Source of the DNA: JANSWY01 sp965243755
GTDB taxonomy: Bacteria > Bacteroidota > Bacteroidia > Cytophagales > Cyclobacteriaceae
DNA length: 64,000 bases
Assembly (NCBI GenBank): GCA_965243755.1
Contig: CBDEVW010000001.1
Span: forward strand, 310,001-374,000
Direction: 5' to 3'
This document shows positions 1-9,687 of this stretch, one piece after another (positions within the stretch are counted from its first letter, which is position 1; the number at the start of each line of letters is the position of its first letter). The position numbers were made by a program, and so were the translations under genes. The notes below the pieces were generated by a model. It searched no databases, was not told where the DNA came from, and saw nothing but the letters and a program-made list of their open reading frames with translations.

Positions 1-1
1 T

Positions 2-280
2 CAGGAAATCAGGGTAGGCTACCCTATACAGAAAAACCTTGGAGCTCAGGCGAAAATTGCAGTTGATGACAGGTTTATCAAATTGAATGAAATCCCTCAG
101 TGGGTTGCGCTCAAACGTGACGCCCTGCCCGAACAATATAAAGATCAGATGATCATTCTCCTTCGTGCGGATGAAAATGTAGAGATGGGACTGGTGGCTG
201 ATATTCAGGAAGAATTGAAAAAAGCTGATGCCAGAAAAATCCTATACCGGTCGCTCGATGATATCAATCCGGAGCAATAG
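2..280 (+). CDS. ExbD/TolR-like biopolymer transport protein, C-terminal part (5' truncated)
   Basis: The reading frame is open from the first bases of the window, so only the last 92 codons are present. The visible part (AVDDRFIKLNEIPQWV, then ILLRADENVEMGLVADIQEE and a final KILYRS strand) looks like the periplasmic domain of ExbD/TolR, the proton-motor subunit that energises TonB receptors. The N-terminal membrane anchor with its key Asp would lie upstream, outside the window. An internal ATG at 83 is not the start, because the family fold continues in frame above it. Assignment rests on pattern similarity of the C-terminal domain only; other ExbD-like small periplasmic proteins are possible. 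Confidence 0.68.
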   Translation, partial: QEIRVGYPIQKNLGAQAKIAVDDRFIKLNEIPQWVALKRDALPEQYKDQMIILLRADENVEMGLVADIQEELKKADARKILYRSLDDINPEQ

Positions 281-299
281 TTTCTTATCTTAGCTCCTC

Positions 300-740
300 A
301 TGAAGTTAGCAGTAAAAACGTTCGATGAATTAAGCAACGAGGAGTTATATCAGATACTCAAACTGAGATGTGACATATTTATTGTAGAGCAGCATTGCCC
401 TTATCCTGATATTGATGATAAGGATCAAAAGGCGTTACATGTGTTGGGCGTTGAGAAAGATACCATTGTGGCTTATACCAGAATATTTGGCCCGGACAAT
501 TACTTCGAAGAGCCTGCCATTGGACGAGTGGCTGTAGAAATGGATCATCGTAAGTTCGGTTATGGCCATGAAATTATGAAGTTTTCTATTGCAACCATAT
601 ATCAGCACTTTGGGCAACAACCCATTAAAATATCAGCGCAAACCTACCTGCAGAAGTTTTACGAGTCTCATGGATTTAAACAAAGTAGTGAAGAATACCT
701 TGAGGATGACATCCCACATATTGATATGATCAAAGACTAA
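300..740 (+). CDS. elaA: ElaA-type GNAT N-acetyltransferase
   Basis: A 146-residue single-domain GNAT protein. It shows the ElaA pattern: an N-terminal LYQILKLRCDIFIVEQHCPYPDID segment, a central strand and acetyl-CoA loop (AIGRVAVEMDHRKFGYGHEI, the R/Q-x-x-G-x-G/A-like element), and a C-terminal QTYLQKFYESHGF motif. GNAT proteins move an acetyl group from acetyl-CoA to an amine; the ElaA substrate is not known. It follows the ExbD-like gene by 19 bases and could be read from the same transcript. Transcription probably stops at the hairpin just downstream. Confidence 0.85.
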   Translation: MKLAVKTFDELSNEELYQILKLRCDIFIVEQHCPYPDIDDKDQKALHVLGVEKDTIVAYTRIFGPDNYFEEPAIGRVAVEMDHRKFGYGHEIMKFSIATIYQHFGQQPIKISAQTYLQKFYESHGFKQSSEEYLEDDIPHIDMIKD

Positions 741-756
741 ACACTGATTAATCAAA

Positions 757-795
757 AAGGCCACTCACAATACGAGCGGCCTTAGTCGTTTTTTA
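757..795 (+). terminator. Bidirectional intrinsic terminator
   Basis: Stem AAGGCC (757-762) with GGCCTT (778-783), extended by a CTC/GAG pairing across one mismatch, followed by a T-rich run from 789. A run of A precedes the stem, so it can also terminate the convergent gene on the minus strand. It lies between elaA and the PspC gene. Confidence 0.75.
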
Positions 796-847
796 TTTTG
801 AGTTTTGAGTTTTTGATCCTGGGATTCTATCCCCGGGCTTCATGTTT

Positions 848-3328
848 TTACATATTGATCCTTCTTACAGTGCTACCTCCACTTTCCGAAACATCAACAT
901 TTTCAGTTCCTGAGTACTTAACCCTACTTGCTCCGCTGGCATCAATTTCCATTTCACGGGTGGCGTAAACAGATGCACGGGAGGCACCACTGGCTTCTAC
1001 ATCCATATATTCAGCTTCAAAATGTTCAGCTTCAAAAGAAGAAGCTCCGCTGATATCCGCTTTAACACTTTGTGCAGTTCCTCTCACAGTAATAATTGAG
1101 GCTCCATTCATATCAACGATCAATTCATTTAAGCTTAGATTACCTTGAAAAAAGGATGCCCCACCAGCATCTACAGATAGTTTTTTTCCTTCAAATTTTT
1201 CAATGTATAGTTTACTGGCTCCATCAAGATCCACATCAGTCAACTCAGGCATAGAAATCACCACTCCCACTTTTGAGTATCTGCTACGCCTTTTCCACAA
1301 ATTCCAATCGCCATCATAATCAAAAATTAATTTCCCATTGAGCTCAAATATGTCCACATCATCCATTACATGTCTCGGACCAACTACTTTCACATCAAAA
1401 GAATCTGCCTGTACAACCTTAATTTCAAACAAACCATTTGCTTTGATCTGATCGAAATCAGCGTATTTGTAGGTCACCTGCTCTCCACTGTATTTCTCTA
1501 GATCAAAATCACGTCTATCAGATCCCGGGATGTATTTTTCTCTATCTCTGGATTCCGTGGTACAGGTAAGACAAGTAATCCCTTCTTCAGTAAATACCCA
1601 ATCGTTTCCTCCAATCTGGTAGGCAGAATATCCATTAAGATACAAGGTGTTGATAAGCACTTCATCCAATTGCTGATCCATCTTGAACACCCTGTTGTAA
1701 GGAATGTAAAAGATCACATCAACTTCCTGAAACCTGAATTCAAAGTCGTCCTTATCCAATATAGTATAGTCAGAATCGAAAGTAAAAACTGAATCGTCCT
1801 GTACCATTTCATAGGTAACCATTGAAGCATTCTCCCTGGCCTGTTCACGATTCCTTCCTCTTGCACTGTATTCTACCAGCATCTTAAATTCCTCTTTGTC
1901 ATGCCCTCTTAATTTCAAATCAATATTGCTGTAGTCATTATCCAACTGGTTCAGTTTCAGGTAGGCCACTTTTGATTCCTCTAGTTGATAAGTGGTTGTT
2001 TCTTTCTTATACCCTTCTGATTTGTAGCTATTAATTGTGGATGGAACGGTAATTGCCAATCCGACCAGCCCAATCAACCAGATGCCAAGAAATGACCATA
2101 TGGCGTAACCCTTAATCATCATTTTATTGGCCATAATTGACAACCCACTAATTATCAATATCAAGGCAGGAATTATTCCAGACAGAAATCCGAATATCGC
2201 AGCTGAATCTGGAATCATCCCTCTTAACGTAACAAATGGTTCCGGAATGTCTCCCATCCTTACCAGCTCTGACCATTCTGCTGATATACCAAAATACGTG
2301 GCAAGACTAACGATAAGCGTAATAGAGAAGCCCAGACCAATAATAAAGAGTATAGCTCCTACAAATATTCTTAGAATGTCAATTGAAAACTTGAACAGTG
2401 GCCCTAAAACTTTTGCCAATGCATTGATCACCATCGCTATTAAACGAAATGGGAAAAGCAGGATCTTAACAAATACATTTTCTTCACCCTCTTTAACATT
2501 CAAGCTTTCTTTGATATTACTTTCTATGTTAGAGAGGGTAACCGGCTCCCCCTGCATTTGCATTTTTTCAGTTATGGTTTGAGCTTCTGGTGTAATTATC
2601 CATAAAATCAAGTATATGATAAATCCAGAACCACCCAGAAAAATAGTAAGCACAAATAATAACCTGATCACTGATTTATCGGTACCAAAATAAGCTGCTA
2701 ATCCACTGGCAACCCCACCAAGCACCCTGTCCTGCGGATCTCTATACAGTTTCTTTACCTTGGTATCTTCTTCTATACTGTCCTCAGGAAGCACAATCCA
2801 TAGAATGATATAAGCCAGCAAAACTGCCCCCGTAAGGCCTCCCACAAAGAAATTGACAAACAGCGCAATAAAAATCAACCTCACCCAGATGGCATCAATA
2901 TTAAAATAATGAGCCAATCCAGCTGCAACACCACCGAGCACTCTTCTTTTTCTGTCACGAGTCAGGCGCTTGCCAGAGTGACTACTTGTTTTTTCCCTTT
3001 CTTCACCGGCCGAAGACTTTTCACCAGCTGGTTCCTTTGCAAGGTCTTCATCGTCTACGTCGATCGTAGCTTCAAAATCCGCAATAGTTCCCATGGTGGT
3101 GATCAATGCCCCTACATCATCTGCAGTAATGACCTGCTTTTCTTCAGATAGCTTGGACAGAAATATCTCTGCTATACGACTCTCAATATCTTCAAGGATC
3201 TCTTTACTATCTTCATAATGAGAAAAGTAATTTTGTATTGATCCCAGGTAGTTACTCAAGCGTTCATATCCATCCTCCTCGATATGAAATATGATACCGC
3301 TAATGTTGATACTTATATTCTTTTTCAT
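848..3328 (-). CDS. PspC domain and DUF2807 (head-GIN) membrane protein
   Basis: An 826-residue envelope protein. Residues 1-95 are a soluble, acidic N-terminal region. Two PspC domains follow (about 121-181 and 193-248), each with the RVLGGVAAGLA-type motif and a hydrophobic hairpin. More membrane segments lie between about 285 and 435. The last 220 residues form a DUF2807 (head-GIN) beta-helix-like domain in which a G-A-S turn recurs (DGAS, GGAS, NGAS, SGAS three times, then SGGS). PspC domains are linked to membrane-stress sensing in the phage-shock response; DUF2807 function is unknown. The start codon overlaps the PadR stop codon by 4 bases, so the two are co-translated. Bacteroidota commonly pair such proteins with PadR regulators. 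A stress or envelope role is inference. Confidence 0.85.
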   Translation of the reverse strand: MKKNISINISGIIFHIEEDGYERLSNYLGSIQNYFSHYEDSKEILEDIESRIAEIFLSKLSEEKQVITADDVGALITTMGTIADFEATIDVDDEDLAKEPAGEKSSAGEEREKTSSHSGKRLTRDRKRRVLGGVAAGLAHYFNIDAIWVRLIFIALFVNFFVGGLTGAVLLAYIILWIVLPEDSIEEDTKVKKLYRDPQDRVLGGVASGLAAYFGTDKSVIRLLFVLTIFLGGSGFIIYLILWIITPEAQTITEKMQMQGEPVTLSNIESNIKESLNVKEGEENVFVKILLFPFRLIAMVINALAKVLGPLFKFSIDILRIFVGAILFIIGLGFSITLIVSLATYFGISAEWSELVRMGDIPEPFVTLRGMIPDSAAIFGFLSGIIPALILIISGLSIMANKMMIKGYAIWSFLGIWLIGLVGLAITVPSTINSYKSEGYKKETTTYQLEESKVAYLKLNQLDNDYSNIDLKLRGHDKEEFKMLVEYSARGRNREQARENASMVTYEMVQDDSVFTFDSDYTILDKDDFEFRFQEVDVIFYIPYNRVFKMDQQLDEVLINTLYLNGYSAYQIGGNDWVFTEEGITCLTCTTESRDREKYIPGSDRRDFDLEKYSGEQVTYKYADFDQIKANGLFEIKVVQADSFDVKVVGPRHVMDDVDIFELNGKLIFDYDGDWNLWKRRSRYSKVGVVISMPELTDVDLDGASKLYIEKFEGKKLSVDAGGASFFQGNLSLNELIVDMNGASIITVRGTAQSVKADISGASSFEAEHFEAEYMDVEASGASRASVYATREMEIDASGASRVKYSGTENVDVSESGGSTVRRINM

Positions 3329-3675
3329 GATTTACTCGCTTGTTTATGGTTGTTGGAAATGATTTGAACGGTGGAGGATGAAAGTTCCTCCCAGGTTTCT
3401 CCGAGCTTCGACAGAAACTCTCGCCCTGTGTCGGTAAGTGTATAATACTTACGCGGTGGCCCGGAACTTGATTCCACCCACTTGTAGTCTACCAAGCCAG
3501 CTTTGCGCAACCTGGTAAGCAGTGGATACAATGTTCCCTCCACAACCATGATCTTTGCTGAAGTTAATTCCTCCAGCATATCGGAAGCGTACACTTCTCC
3601 TCTGGAAATAATGTGCAAAACACAAAATTCGAGGATTCCCTTCCGCATTTGCACCTGAGTATTTTCAATGTTCAT
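3325..3675 (-). CDS. PadR family transcriptional regulator
   Basis: A 116-residue winged-helix protein that starts MNIENTQVQMRKG. It has the PadR hallmarks: a recognition-helix region VVEGTLYPLLTRLRKAGLVDYKW and the wing SSSGPPRKYYTLTDTGREFL. The frame is open for 23 more codons upstream, but these run through the promoter and palindrome region and do not resemble the family, so the ATG at 3675 is chosen. PadR proteins are usually repressors that respond to small molecules or stress. This one heads a two-gene unit with the PspC/DUF2807 gene and probably controls it and itself through the inverted repeat at 3727-3749. Confidence 0.9.
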   Translation of the reverse strand: MNIENTQVQMRKGILEFCVLHIISRGEVYASDMLEELTSAKIMVVEGTLYPLLTRLRKAGLVDYKWVESSSGPPRKYYTLTDTGREFLSKLGETWEELSSSTVQIISNNHKQASKS

Positions 3676-3704
3676 TGTACATTTTTTAAAAATGAGTTTT
3701 TGAC

Positions 3705-3749
3705 CTTGGTACAAGTATACGGGCAAAGTACCTTGCAAGACCAAGTACT
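3705..3749 (-). promoter_or_regulatory. Candidate padR promoter with overlapping palindromes
   Basis: On the minus strand, TATACTTG (7 of 8 to the Bacteroidota -7 element TAnnTTTG) lies about 40 bases before the padR ATG. It is flanked by a 23-base imperfect palindrome at 3727-3749 (outer arms AGTAC/GTACT, inner CTTGCAAG) and by CTTG-GTA-CAAG at 3705-3715. Overlap of palindromes with the promoter fits autoregulation by PadR. This is inferred from sequence only. Confidence 0.45.
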
Positions 3750-4021
3750 AAGTAAAAAATATTAGCTTGCATAGTATTTTCTTTATTTAATCATATTATT
3801 TATCCATATATTGCTATTTATCGAATCATTTTCATACAACAAGGAGGTTTAAGGCAACCAAAGCGTTTGGTATTATAGTCCATGAAGTAGAACCATGAGG
3901 CAAGATTGATTCTGATTTGTGGGCAAAATGTCTGCGATCGTCGAATTCTATGTTATTTATTGAATTATGATCAACTGATAGTTATAAATGATGGCTAATT
4001 TCGTTGTTGGTATTGGATAGA
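3750..4021. other. Intergenic region between padR and the PorU2-like gene
   Basis: AT-rich divergent region. I see no gene in it. A perfect Shine-Dalgarno-like string (AAGGAGGT at 3841) is not followed by a usable reading frame. No clean TAnnTTTG element for the plus-strand gene was found. Confidence 0.5.
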
Positions 4022-7000
4022 ATGAGCAATATGAGATTAACTCGATGGGTGTTAGTAATGATGTTGGTATGCCAGGCAATATTTGGCATAACACAGCCCT
4101 ATGGGAACGAATGGATTGATCCGGCAAAAACATATTTTAAATTTACGGTCTCTGAGAATGGCATTTACCAGATCAATCGTAGTACTTTAATTGCAGGCGG
4201 ATTTCCGGTAGCTACTACACCTGCTTCCCGAATTCAATTATTCCGACAAGGAAAGGAAATTGCAATTGATGTTGACACTGAAAGTGATGGGACGGTCAGC
4301 GCCATTAGATTCTATGGTCAGAGGAACGATGGGTCGGGAGACGAGGAATTATATGTTCAAACAAACGCGCAGGTCAATCCTGATTACAATTTATTTACTG
4401 ACGAGGCTGCTTATTTCCTTACCTACTACCTCAATAACCAAAACGGGCAAAGGTTTGATAGCTACACTGAAGCCAACACAACGGGCATACCAGTAGAGGA
4501 TTACATCATCACCTCTGTAAAAGAAATATTTCATTCCAACTATGCCACCGGACGAAGATATGGAAATGAAAATGCCATTCAATCAAGCCGGTATGACTTT
4601 GGTGAAGGATGGACAGGGCCATATTACACCCTCAATCAGTCAGCAACCTATGAGCACACTTTTGGAAATGTTTTTAAAGCAGGACCCAACCCATCCATTG
4701 CCATTCAACTGGTTGGTGGAAATAACCTGACACATTCCGTGGAAATTGCTGTGGGCCCTGATCAGGGAAGTTTGAGATCAGTCACCTCGGTGAATTTCTC
4801 CGGATTCGAAGGGTATAGCTTCGAAACAAGCCTGGACTGGGACGATTTTGGAGATGATGGATCCTTCGTCCTGCAACTGACTCCACGTGGAGTTGGTGGT
4901 GCTGCAGACCGTATTTCGGTAGCTTCCTACAGCATCACTGTTTCAGAAACATTAGACATGGACAATGAACCGGAAAAAACATTTCAACTGGAAGATAACT
5001 TTGATGGAAAATCATTTATTCGGGTAGCCAACCCACCAACCGGTACCAAACTTCTCGACATTACTGACATTTCTCACCCCATCAAAATAGGCATCAATCA
5101 ATCTGCTTCCAATTTTACTGCAGTCATCAGAAACACTGGCTCTCCCAGAACTCTTTATGCTTATACTACCATTCAAAACATAGATGAAATTAATCAGTTG
5201 TCCTTTGAGAACATCAACCCTTCGGCATATAATTATCTGATTGTAACCAATCAGGCGCTGCGAACAGGAGGGGATCCGGTCTCAGCATACGCCCAATTTC
5301 GAGGAAGTGAAACCGGAGGAAATCACAGTGTTTATATTGCCGAAATAGAAAAGTTATATGACCAATTCAATTTTGGTGACCCCTCTCCTTTAGCTATACG
5401 GAGATTTGCAGATTTCATGCTCGATGGTGGTGCCGCGGAGTACCTATTTATCATCGGCAAGGGGGTAACTGTTGACGCAGATTATTACAGAAAAGATCCA
5501 TCAACACTCAACTATGTAAATCATGTGCCCACCTATGGGATTCCTGGAAGTGACAGTCCGTTTACCGCTGGCTTAAATGATTCCAGTTTTGAACCTGCCA
5601 TCCCTACTGGAAGAATTAATGTCACCACACCGGATCAGGTGACGGATTATTTAAACAAGGTGATAGAAAAAGAATCTGCTCCATTTAATCAATTGTGGAA
5701 AAAGAATACTTTACACCTCAGCGGTGGAAAATTCCTCAACGAACAGGAGAACTTTCGGGGATTTATCGATGATTTTGCGGATGTTGTAACAGGTGATTTT
5801 CTAGGAGGTAAAAACAGCTCACTTTCAAAGAAAACGACCGATGAAACTGAGTTCATTAATGTGACAGAAGTGATCAACAATGGTGTTTCGCTGGTCACAT
5901 TTTTTGGCCATTCAAGCAGCTATAGTAGTGATATTGAGATAGGAAATGTTTCTGATCCCCTTTTCGCCTACCGCAATGAAGGTCGATACCCCATATTTCT
6001 TGTAAATGGATGTAATGCTGGCGCAGTTTATAATGCTTCAGACTTTATCGGGTGGGGAGACGATTGGATACTAACACCAGATGCAGGTGCTGTAGGTTTC
6101 ATTGCCAGTGCCGGATTAGCATTTTCCAACAACCTGAAGAGGTTTTCTGACCTTTTTTATAAGCATGCCTTTGCGGAAGAAGTCTCATTTGGAAGCGGTA
6201 TTGGAGATATTATGCAATTGGCAGGAGCAGAATACATTCAGAGGTATGGTACAAGTGAGACGTCAATCGCGCAGGTTCAGCAATTTATCCTAAACGGTGA
6301 CCCGGCTGTAAAAATATTTGGTGCTCATCAACCCGATTATGAAATTACAGATGAAGATGTGACGTTTGGCTCATTTGATGGAGAATTAATACTGGCTGAA
6401 ACAGATTCTTTCTATGTAGAATTGATCGTAAAAAACTTTGGAAGGACAGTGACCGATGACCTGGCCGTATCCGTTATCAGGACATTGGAAGATGGTACTG
6501 TCATTACCTATGACGAACAATTATTTGAAAGGGTTAAATACCAGGATACATTACAATATGTAATCCACAGAAATCCTGCATTAAATGAAAGCGGGTCCAG
6601 TAGATTCGAGATCTTCCTCGATCCCCAGAATTCAGTCGATGAACTTGATGAGAGTAATAATGATGTAATTGTTAATCTCGACATCTTCTCAGGGAGCACC
6701 ACTAACTTATACCCTGTAAATTTTGGCATTGTCCCCAATTCCAGCGTAAGCCTCACCTTCCAGACAAGCAATTTGAAAAGTGAGGCAAGAAACATCATCA
6801 TTGAAATAGATACCACTGCCAGTTATAACAGTCCATGGAAGAGAGAGAATGTCATTAATACCGACATAATTGATGCATGGAATGTTGATTTCAACATCCC
6901 CAACCTCCAGGATGGTACAGTATTTTATTGGAGAACTCGTCTGCAGAACCCAACCCCAAAAGAAAGTAGCGACTGGGTGGAAAGTAGCTTCACATACATT

Positions 7001-9034
7001 TCAAATAGCCCTAACGGATGGATGCAAAGTTCATTTGAACAACTAAATCGGAATGTAGCCAGTGGTATTCTGATCAACTCAGACAAAACCTGGAATTTTG
7101 AGACTGTTAGCACCGAGGTGGAGGTAACAACACATGGAACGGAAGCTGCTGGAAAAACGTCAGAGGACGTGGATGTGATCATCAATGATTTTGATTACAC
7201 GACGGTAAGTAACTCCACATTTGCTCCCTGTACTGATAACACATTTAACGTAATGGTATTCGACAGGAGATCCACCCAACCGTACCAGGCTATACCAATC
7301 AATGGTGCAGATGTGCTTAACCCGTTGGTTTGTGGCAGAAGACCTCAGGTAGTTTATAATTTGAGAGAAAGGGATATAACCGGAATAGATACCTCCAATT
7401 CAAATAGCTATATCCAACGGTTGCATCAGCTGGTAGATAACGCGGTAGAAGGTGATCAGTTCCTGCTTTTCAATATGGGGACTGTTAACTTCAGCCTTTG
7501 GGATACTGATGTCCTCAGCAAGCTGGAAGAAATAGGTATCGCATCTTCAGATATCTCAACCCTTATCGACGGACAACCGGTCATCATTTTAGCGAAAAAA
7601 GGAAGTTCTCCCGGAACGGCTACTATTATCAGAAACAATGGTACAGCTGACCCAATATTAGAACAGAGTCTTAATTCCGAACTTACCATATCAGGATCGG
7701 ATGGTGTCGGTTCCATCAAAAGCCTGAAAATTGGACCAGCAACTGCATGGCAAAGTTTTGAGCAAACAATAACTACGAGTGGTGCAGATAACTTCAGCAG
7801 TAATATTATTGGTGTTGCTTCCAATGCTCAACGTGTTGAAATCGAAAACTCAATTACTGCAGAAACACACGATATCAGTTCCATTGCCGCGAGCGAATAT
7901 CGCTACATTGAGCTCGATCTAACTGTTAGTGATGAGACCGAACAAACCGCACCACAACTCGCGAGCTGGAAAGTGTTGTATGAATCAAGTCCGGACGGCA
8001 TATTGCTGGATCAGAACGAAGCTGAATCAGTTCAGGAAGGCCAAACAATCACGCACGAATTTGGATTCTATAATTACAGTGAGATACCTTTTCAGGAGGA
8101 CCTGGAGGTTGTTTATAGCTACTTCAACCAAAACAGACGATCCACACAACAAGACACACTTATGATTCCGGCTCCTGCACCTGGCGACACTTCCTTGTTT
8201 TCATTTACACTGGAAACTATTGGGCTTGCAGGAAGCAATGACCTTACCATTACAGTCAACACAAACAATGTTCCCGAACTATACACGGCCAATAATATAC
8301 TCAGACGAACCAACCTTGTGGTAGTAGAAAGAGATGCTACAAATCCGGTGCTGGACGTTACATTCGATGGAAAACATATTCAGAATGGTGAACTGGTCTC
8401 TCCAAACCCACTAATCCGGGCAATGTTATGGGATGACAATCAATATTTATTGAAACAAGATACCGTTGGCATGCTATTGTTTTACAAACCTCCTTGTGAT
8501 AGTGCATGCGAATTCAACAGGATTTACTTTAGTGATCCGCAGCTAAACTGGTCCCCCGCCAGTGAGTCTTCCAGTTTTATGCTGACATACCAACCGACCA
8601 ACCTAGTAGATGGCTGGCATGGATTGAGGATTCAGGCTGAGGACGCGTCAGGAAACCAGATTGGTGATCCATATGAAATCAATTTCACCGTTGACAATAC
8701 ACCTCGGATATCTGCGTTGAAAGCATTTCCAAACCCTTTTTCCAGCGGTGTCCGATTTAGTTTTACCGCAAGTGGGAACACACCTCCGGATTATATTCTG
8801 ATTCAAATCTATTCATTGCGAGGGGAGATACTTCAGAATATCACAATAGATGATCCGGATGTATTAAAAATAGGCCCAATTGTCACTCCTTTTATTTGGG
8901 ATGGCAATGATGCCAATGGAAAACCACTAAGCAATGGCCTCTATTTTTATAAAGTGTTTATTGGTATGAATGGCGACCCGGATGCTTTTGGGTACTTTGA
9001 AAATGCCATAGGTCAACTGGTATTGCTTCGATGA
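4022..9034 (+). CDS. PorU2-like type IX secretion C25 (gingipain-family) peptidase
   Basis: A secreted protein of about 1670 residues. A signal peptide (MRLTRWVLVMMLVCQAIFG) is followed by a PorU-type N-terminal domain (YFKFTVSENGIYQIN). The C25 peptidase domain covers roughly residues 395-780, with catalytic His630 in FFGHSS and Cys664 in VNGCNAG. CARDB-like beta domains follow (around 790-890 and 1330-1430). The last 95 residues are a FlgD-like/type IX tail (AFPNPFS near its start, FIWDGNDANGKPLSNGLYFY near its end). Length and architecture match proteins annotated as putative sortase PorU2 rather than the shorter PorU. It may cleave C-terminal signals of type IX cargo or act as a surface protease. 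No other type IX gene lies nearby. The ATG at 4022 is preferred over the TTG at 4004; ATG 4031 is also possible. Confidence 0.85.
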   Translation: MSNMRLTRWVLVMMLVCQAIFGITQPYGNEWIDPAKTYFKFTVSENGIYQINRSTLIAGGFPVATTPASRIQLFRQGKEIAIDVDTESDGTVSAIRFYGQRNDGSGDEELYVQTNAQVNPDYNLFTDEAAYFLTYYLNNQNGQRFDSYTEANTTGIPVEDYIITSVKEIFHSNYATGRRYGNENAIQSSRYDFGEGWTGPYYTLNQSATYEHTFGNVFKAGPNPSIAIQLVGGNNLTHSVEIAVGPDQGSLRSVTSVNFSGFEGYSFETSLDWDDFGDDGSFVLQLTPRGVGGAADRISVASYSITVSETLDMDNEPEKTFQLEDNFDGKSFIRVANPPTGTKLLDITDISHPIKIGINQSASNFTAVIRNTGSPRTLYAYTTIQNIDEINQLSFENINPSAYNYLIVTNQALRTGGDPVSAYAQFRGSETGGNHSVYIAEIEKLYDQFNFGDPSPLAIRRFADFMLDGGAAEYLFIIGKGVTVDADYYRKDPSTLNYVNHVPTYGIPGSDSPFTAGLNDSSFEPAIPTGRINVTTPDQVTDYLNKVIEKESAPFNQLWKKNTLHLSGGKFLNEQENFRGFIDDFADVVTGDFLGGKNSSLSKKTTDETEFINVTEVINNGVSLVTFFGHSSSYSSDIEIGNVSDPLFAYRNEGRYPIFLVNGCNAGAVYNASDFIGWGDDWILTPDAGAVGFIASAGLAFSNNLKRFSDLFYKHAFAEEVSFGSGIGDIMQLAGAEYIQRYGTSETSIAQVQQFILNGDPAVKIFGAHQPDYEITDEDVTFGSFDGELILAETDSFYVELIVKNFGRTVTDDLAVSVIRTLEDGTVITYDEQLFERVKYQDTLQYVIHRNPALNESGSSRFEIFLDPQNSVDELDESNNDVIVNLDIFSGSTTNLYPVNFGIVPNSSVSLTFQTSNLKSEARNIIIEIDTTASYNSPWKRENVINTDIIDAWNVDFNIPNLQDGTVFYWRTRLQNPTPKESSDWVESSFTYISNSPNGWMQSSFEQLNRNVASGILINSDKTWNFETVSTEVEVTTHGTEAAGKTSEDVDVIINDFDYTTVSNSTFAPCTDNTFNVMVFDRRSTQPYQAIPINGADVLNPLVCGRRPQVVYNLRERDITGIDTSNSNSYIQRLHQLVDNAVEGDQFLLFNMGTVNFSLWDTDVLSKLEEIGIASSDISTLIDGQPVIILAKKGSSPGTATIIRNNGTADPILEQSLNSELTISGSDGVGSIKSLKIGPATAWQSFEQTITTSGADNFSSNIIGVASNAQRVEIENSITAETHDISSIAASEYRYIELDLTVSDETEQTAPQLASWKVLYESSPDGILLDQNEAESVQEGQTITHEFGFYNYSEIPFQEDLEVVYSYFNQNRRSTQQDTLMIPAPAPGDTSLFSFTLETIGLAGSNDLTITVNTNNVPELYTANNILRRTNLVVVERDATNPVLDVTFDGKHIQNGELVSPNPLIRAMLWDDNQYLLKQDTVGMLLFYKPPCDSACEFNRIYFSDPQLNWSPASESSSFMLTYQPTNLVDGWHGLRIQAEDASGNQIGDPYEINFTVDNTPRISALKAFPNPFSSGVRFSFTASGNTPPDYILIQIYSLRGEILQNITIDDPDVLKIGPIVTPFIWDGNDANGKPLSNGLYFYKVFIGMNGDPDAFGYFENAIGQLVLLR

Positions 9035-9051
9035 TTTCCTAAATTAGCCGC

Positions 9052-9687
9052 ATGAACAATGCAAAGTATTGGTTTCTGACAGGTTACATCCTTCTGTTCA
9101 TACCCGGTGTGTACTTTTATTTTCAGTTAGACCATGGAGATGTGGTTATTTGGTTTAATGAAAACAGAAACGGATTTTTTGATTTCCTATTGAAATACTG
9201 GACCTATCTGGGGGATGGACTTTTTGTTTTTCTCCTGATCATTCTAATGCTTTTCATTAAGTACCGTTACGCCATTATATTGTTGGTCATTGGTGTTTGT
9301 CAGGGAATCACCACATTAGTCCTGAAGAAGTGGGTATTTGGAAAAGTACCAAGACCTGGAAAATATTTCGAAGGTTTCTATGACCTTAACCTACTGGAAG
9401 GAGTTACAATGAATTCGTACTACTCTTTTCCCTCAGGTCACACATTGACGGGTTTTTCCATCGGGCTGTTTTTAAGCATCATTAGTCCACGGAATTTCCT
9501 AGGCCTGATATGGCTTCTATATGCCATTCTGGTAGGAGTCAGCAGGATTTACACACTACAACATTTCTACAGAGATACACTGGTAGGATCATCTATTGGA
9601 ATCCTGCTTACTCTGCTAATTACTTTTCTGTTTCGGAATAAAACTAAAGCCGGCTGGCTGGATAATTCTTTACGCTCAAAAACTTAG
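9052..9687 (+). CDS. PAP2 superfamily phosphatase (membrane)
   Basis: A 211-residue membrane protein with five or six hydrophobic segments and the three PAP2 phosphatase motifs: KKWVFGKVPRP (residues 92-102), PSGH (127-130) and SR-x5-H-x3-D (164-175). PAP2 enzymes remove phosphate from lipid phosphates such as phosphatidate, undecaprenyl pyrophosphate or phosphatidylglycerol phosphate; the substrate here cannot be told. It lies 17 bases after the PorU2-like gene and may share its transcript. Its 3' end overlaps the convergent SCP2 gene by 4 bases. Confidence 0.9.
   Translation: MNNAKYWFLTGYILLFIPGVYFYFQLDHGDVVIWFNENRNGFFDFLLKYWTYLGDGLFVFLLIILMLFIKYRYAIILLVIGVCQGITTLVLKKWVFGKVPRPGKYFEGFYDLNLLEGVTMNSYYSFPSGHTLTGFSIGLFLSIISPRNFLGLIWLLYAILVGVSRIYTLQHFYRDTLVGSSIGILLTLLITFLFRNKTKAGWLDNSLRSKT

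Noticed and set aside
3841..3870. Perfect ribosome-site-like AAGGAGGT in the gap before the PorU2-like gene
   Set aside because: No start codon with an open frame follows at a useful distance; Bacteroidota rarely use strong sites of this type. Likely chance.
4260..8313. Several 60-120 codon frames on both strands inside the PorU2-like gene
   Set aside because: They are shadows of a long, well-supported gene; their translations show no domain, signal or codon pattern.
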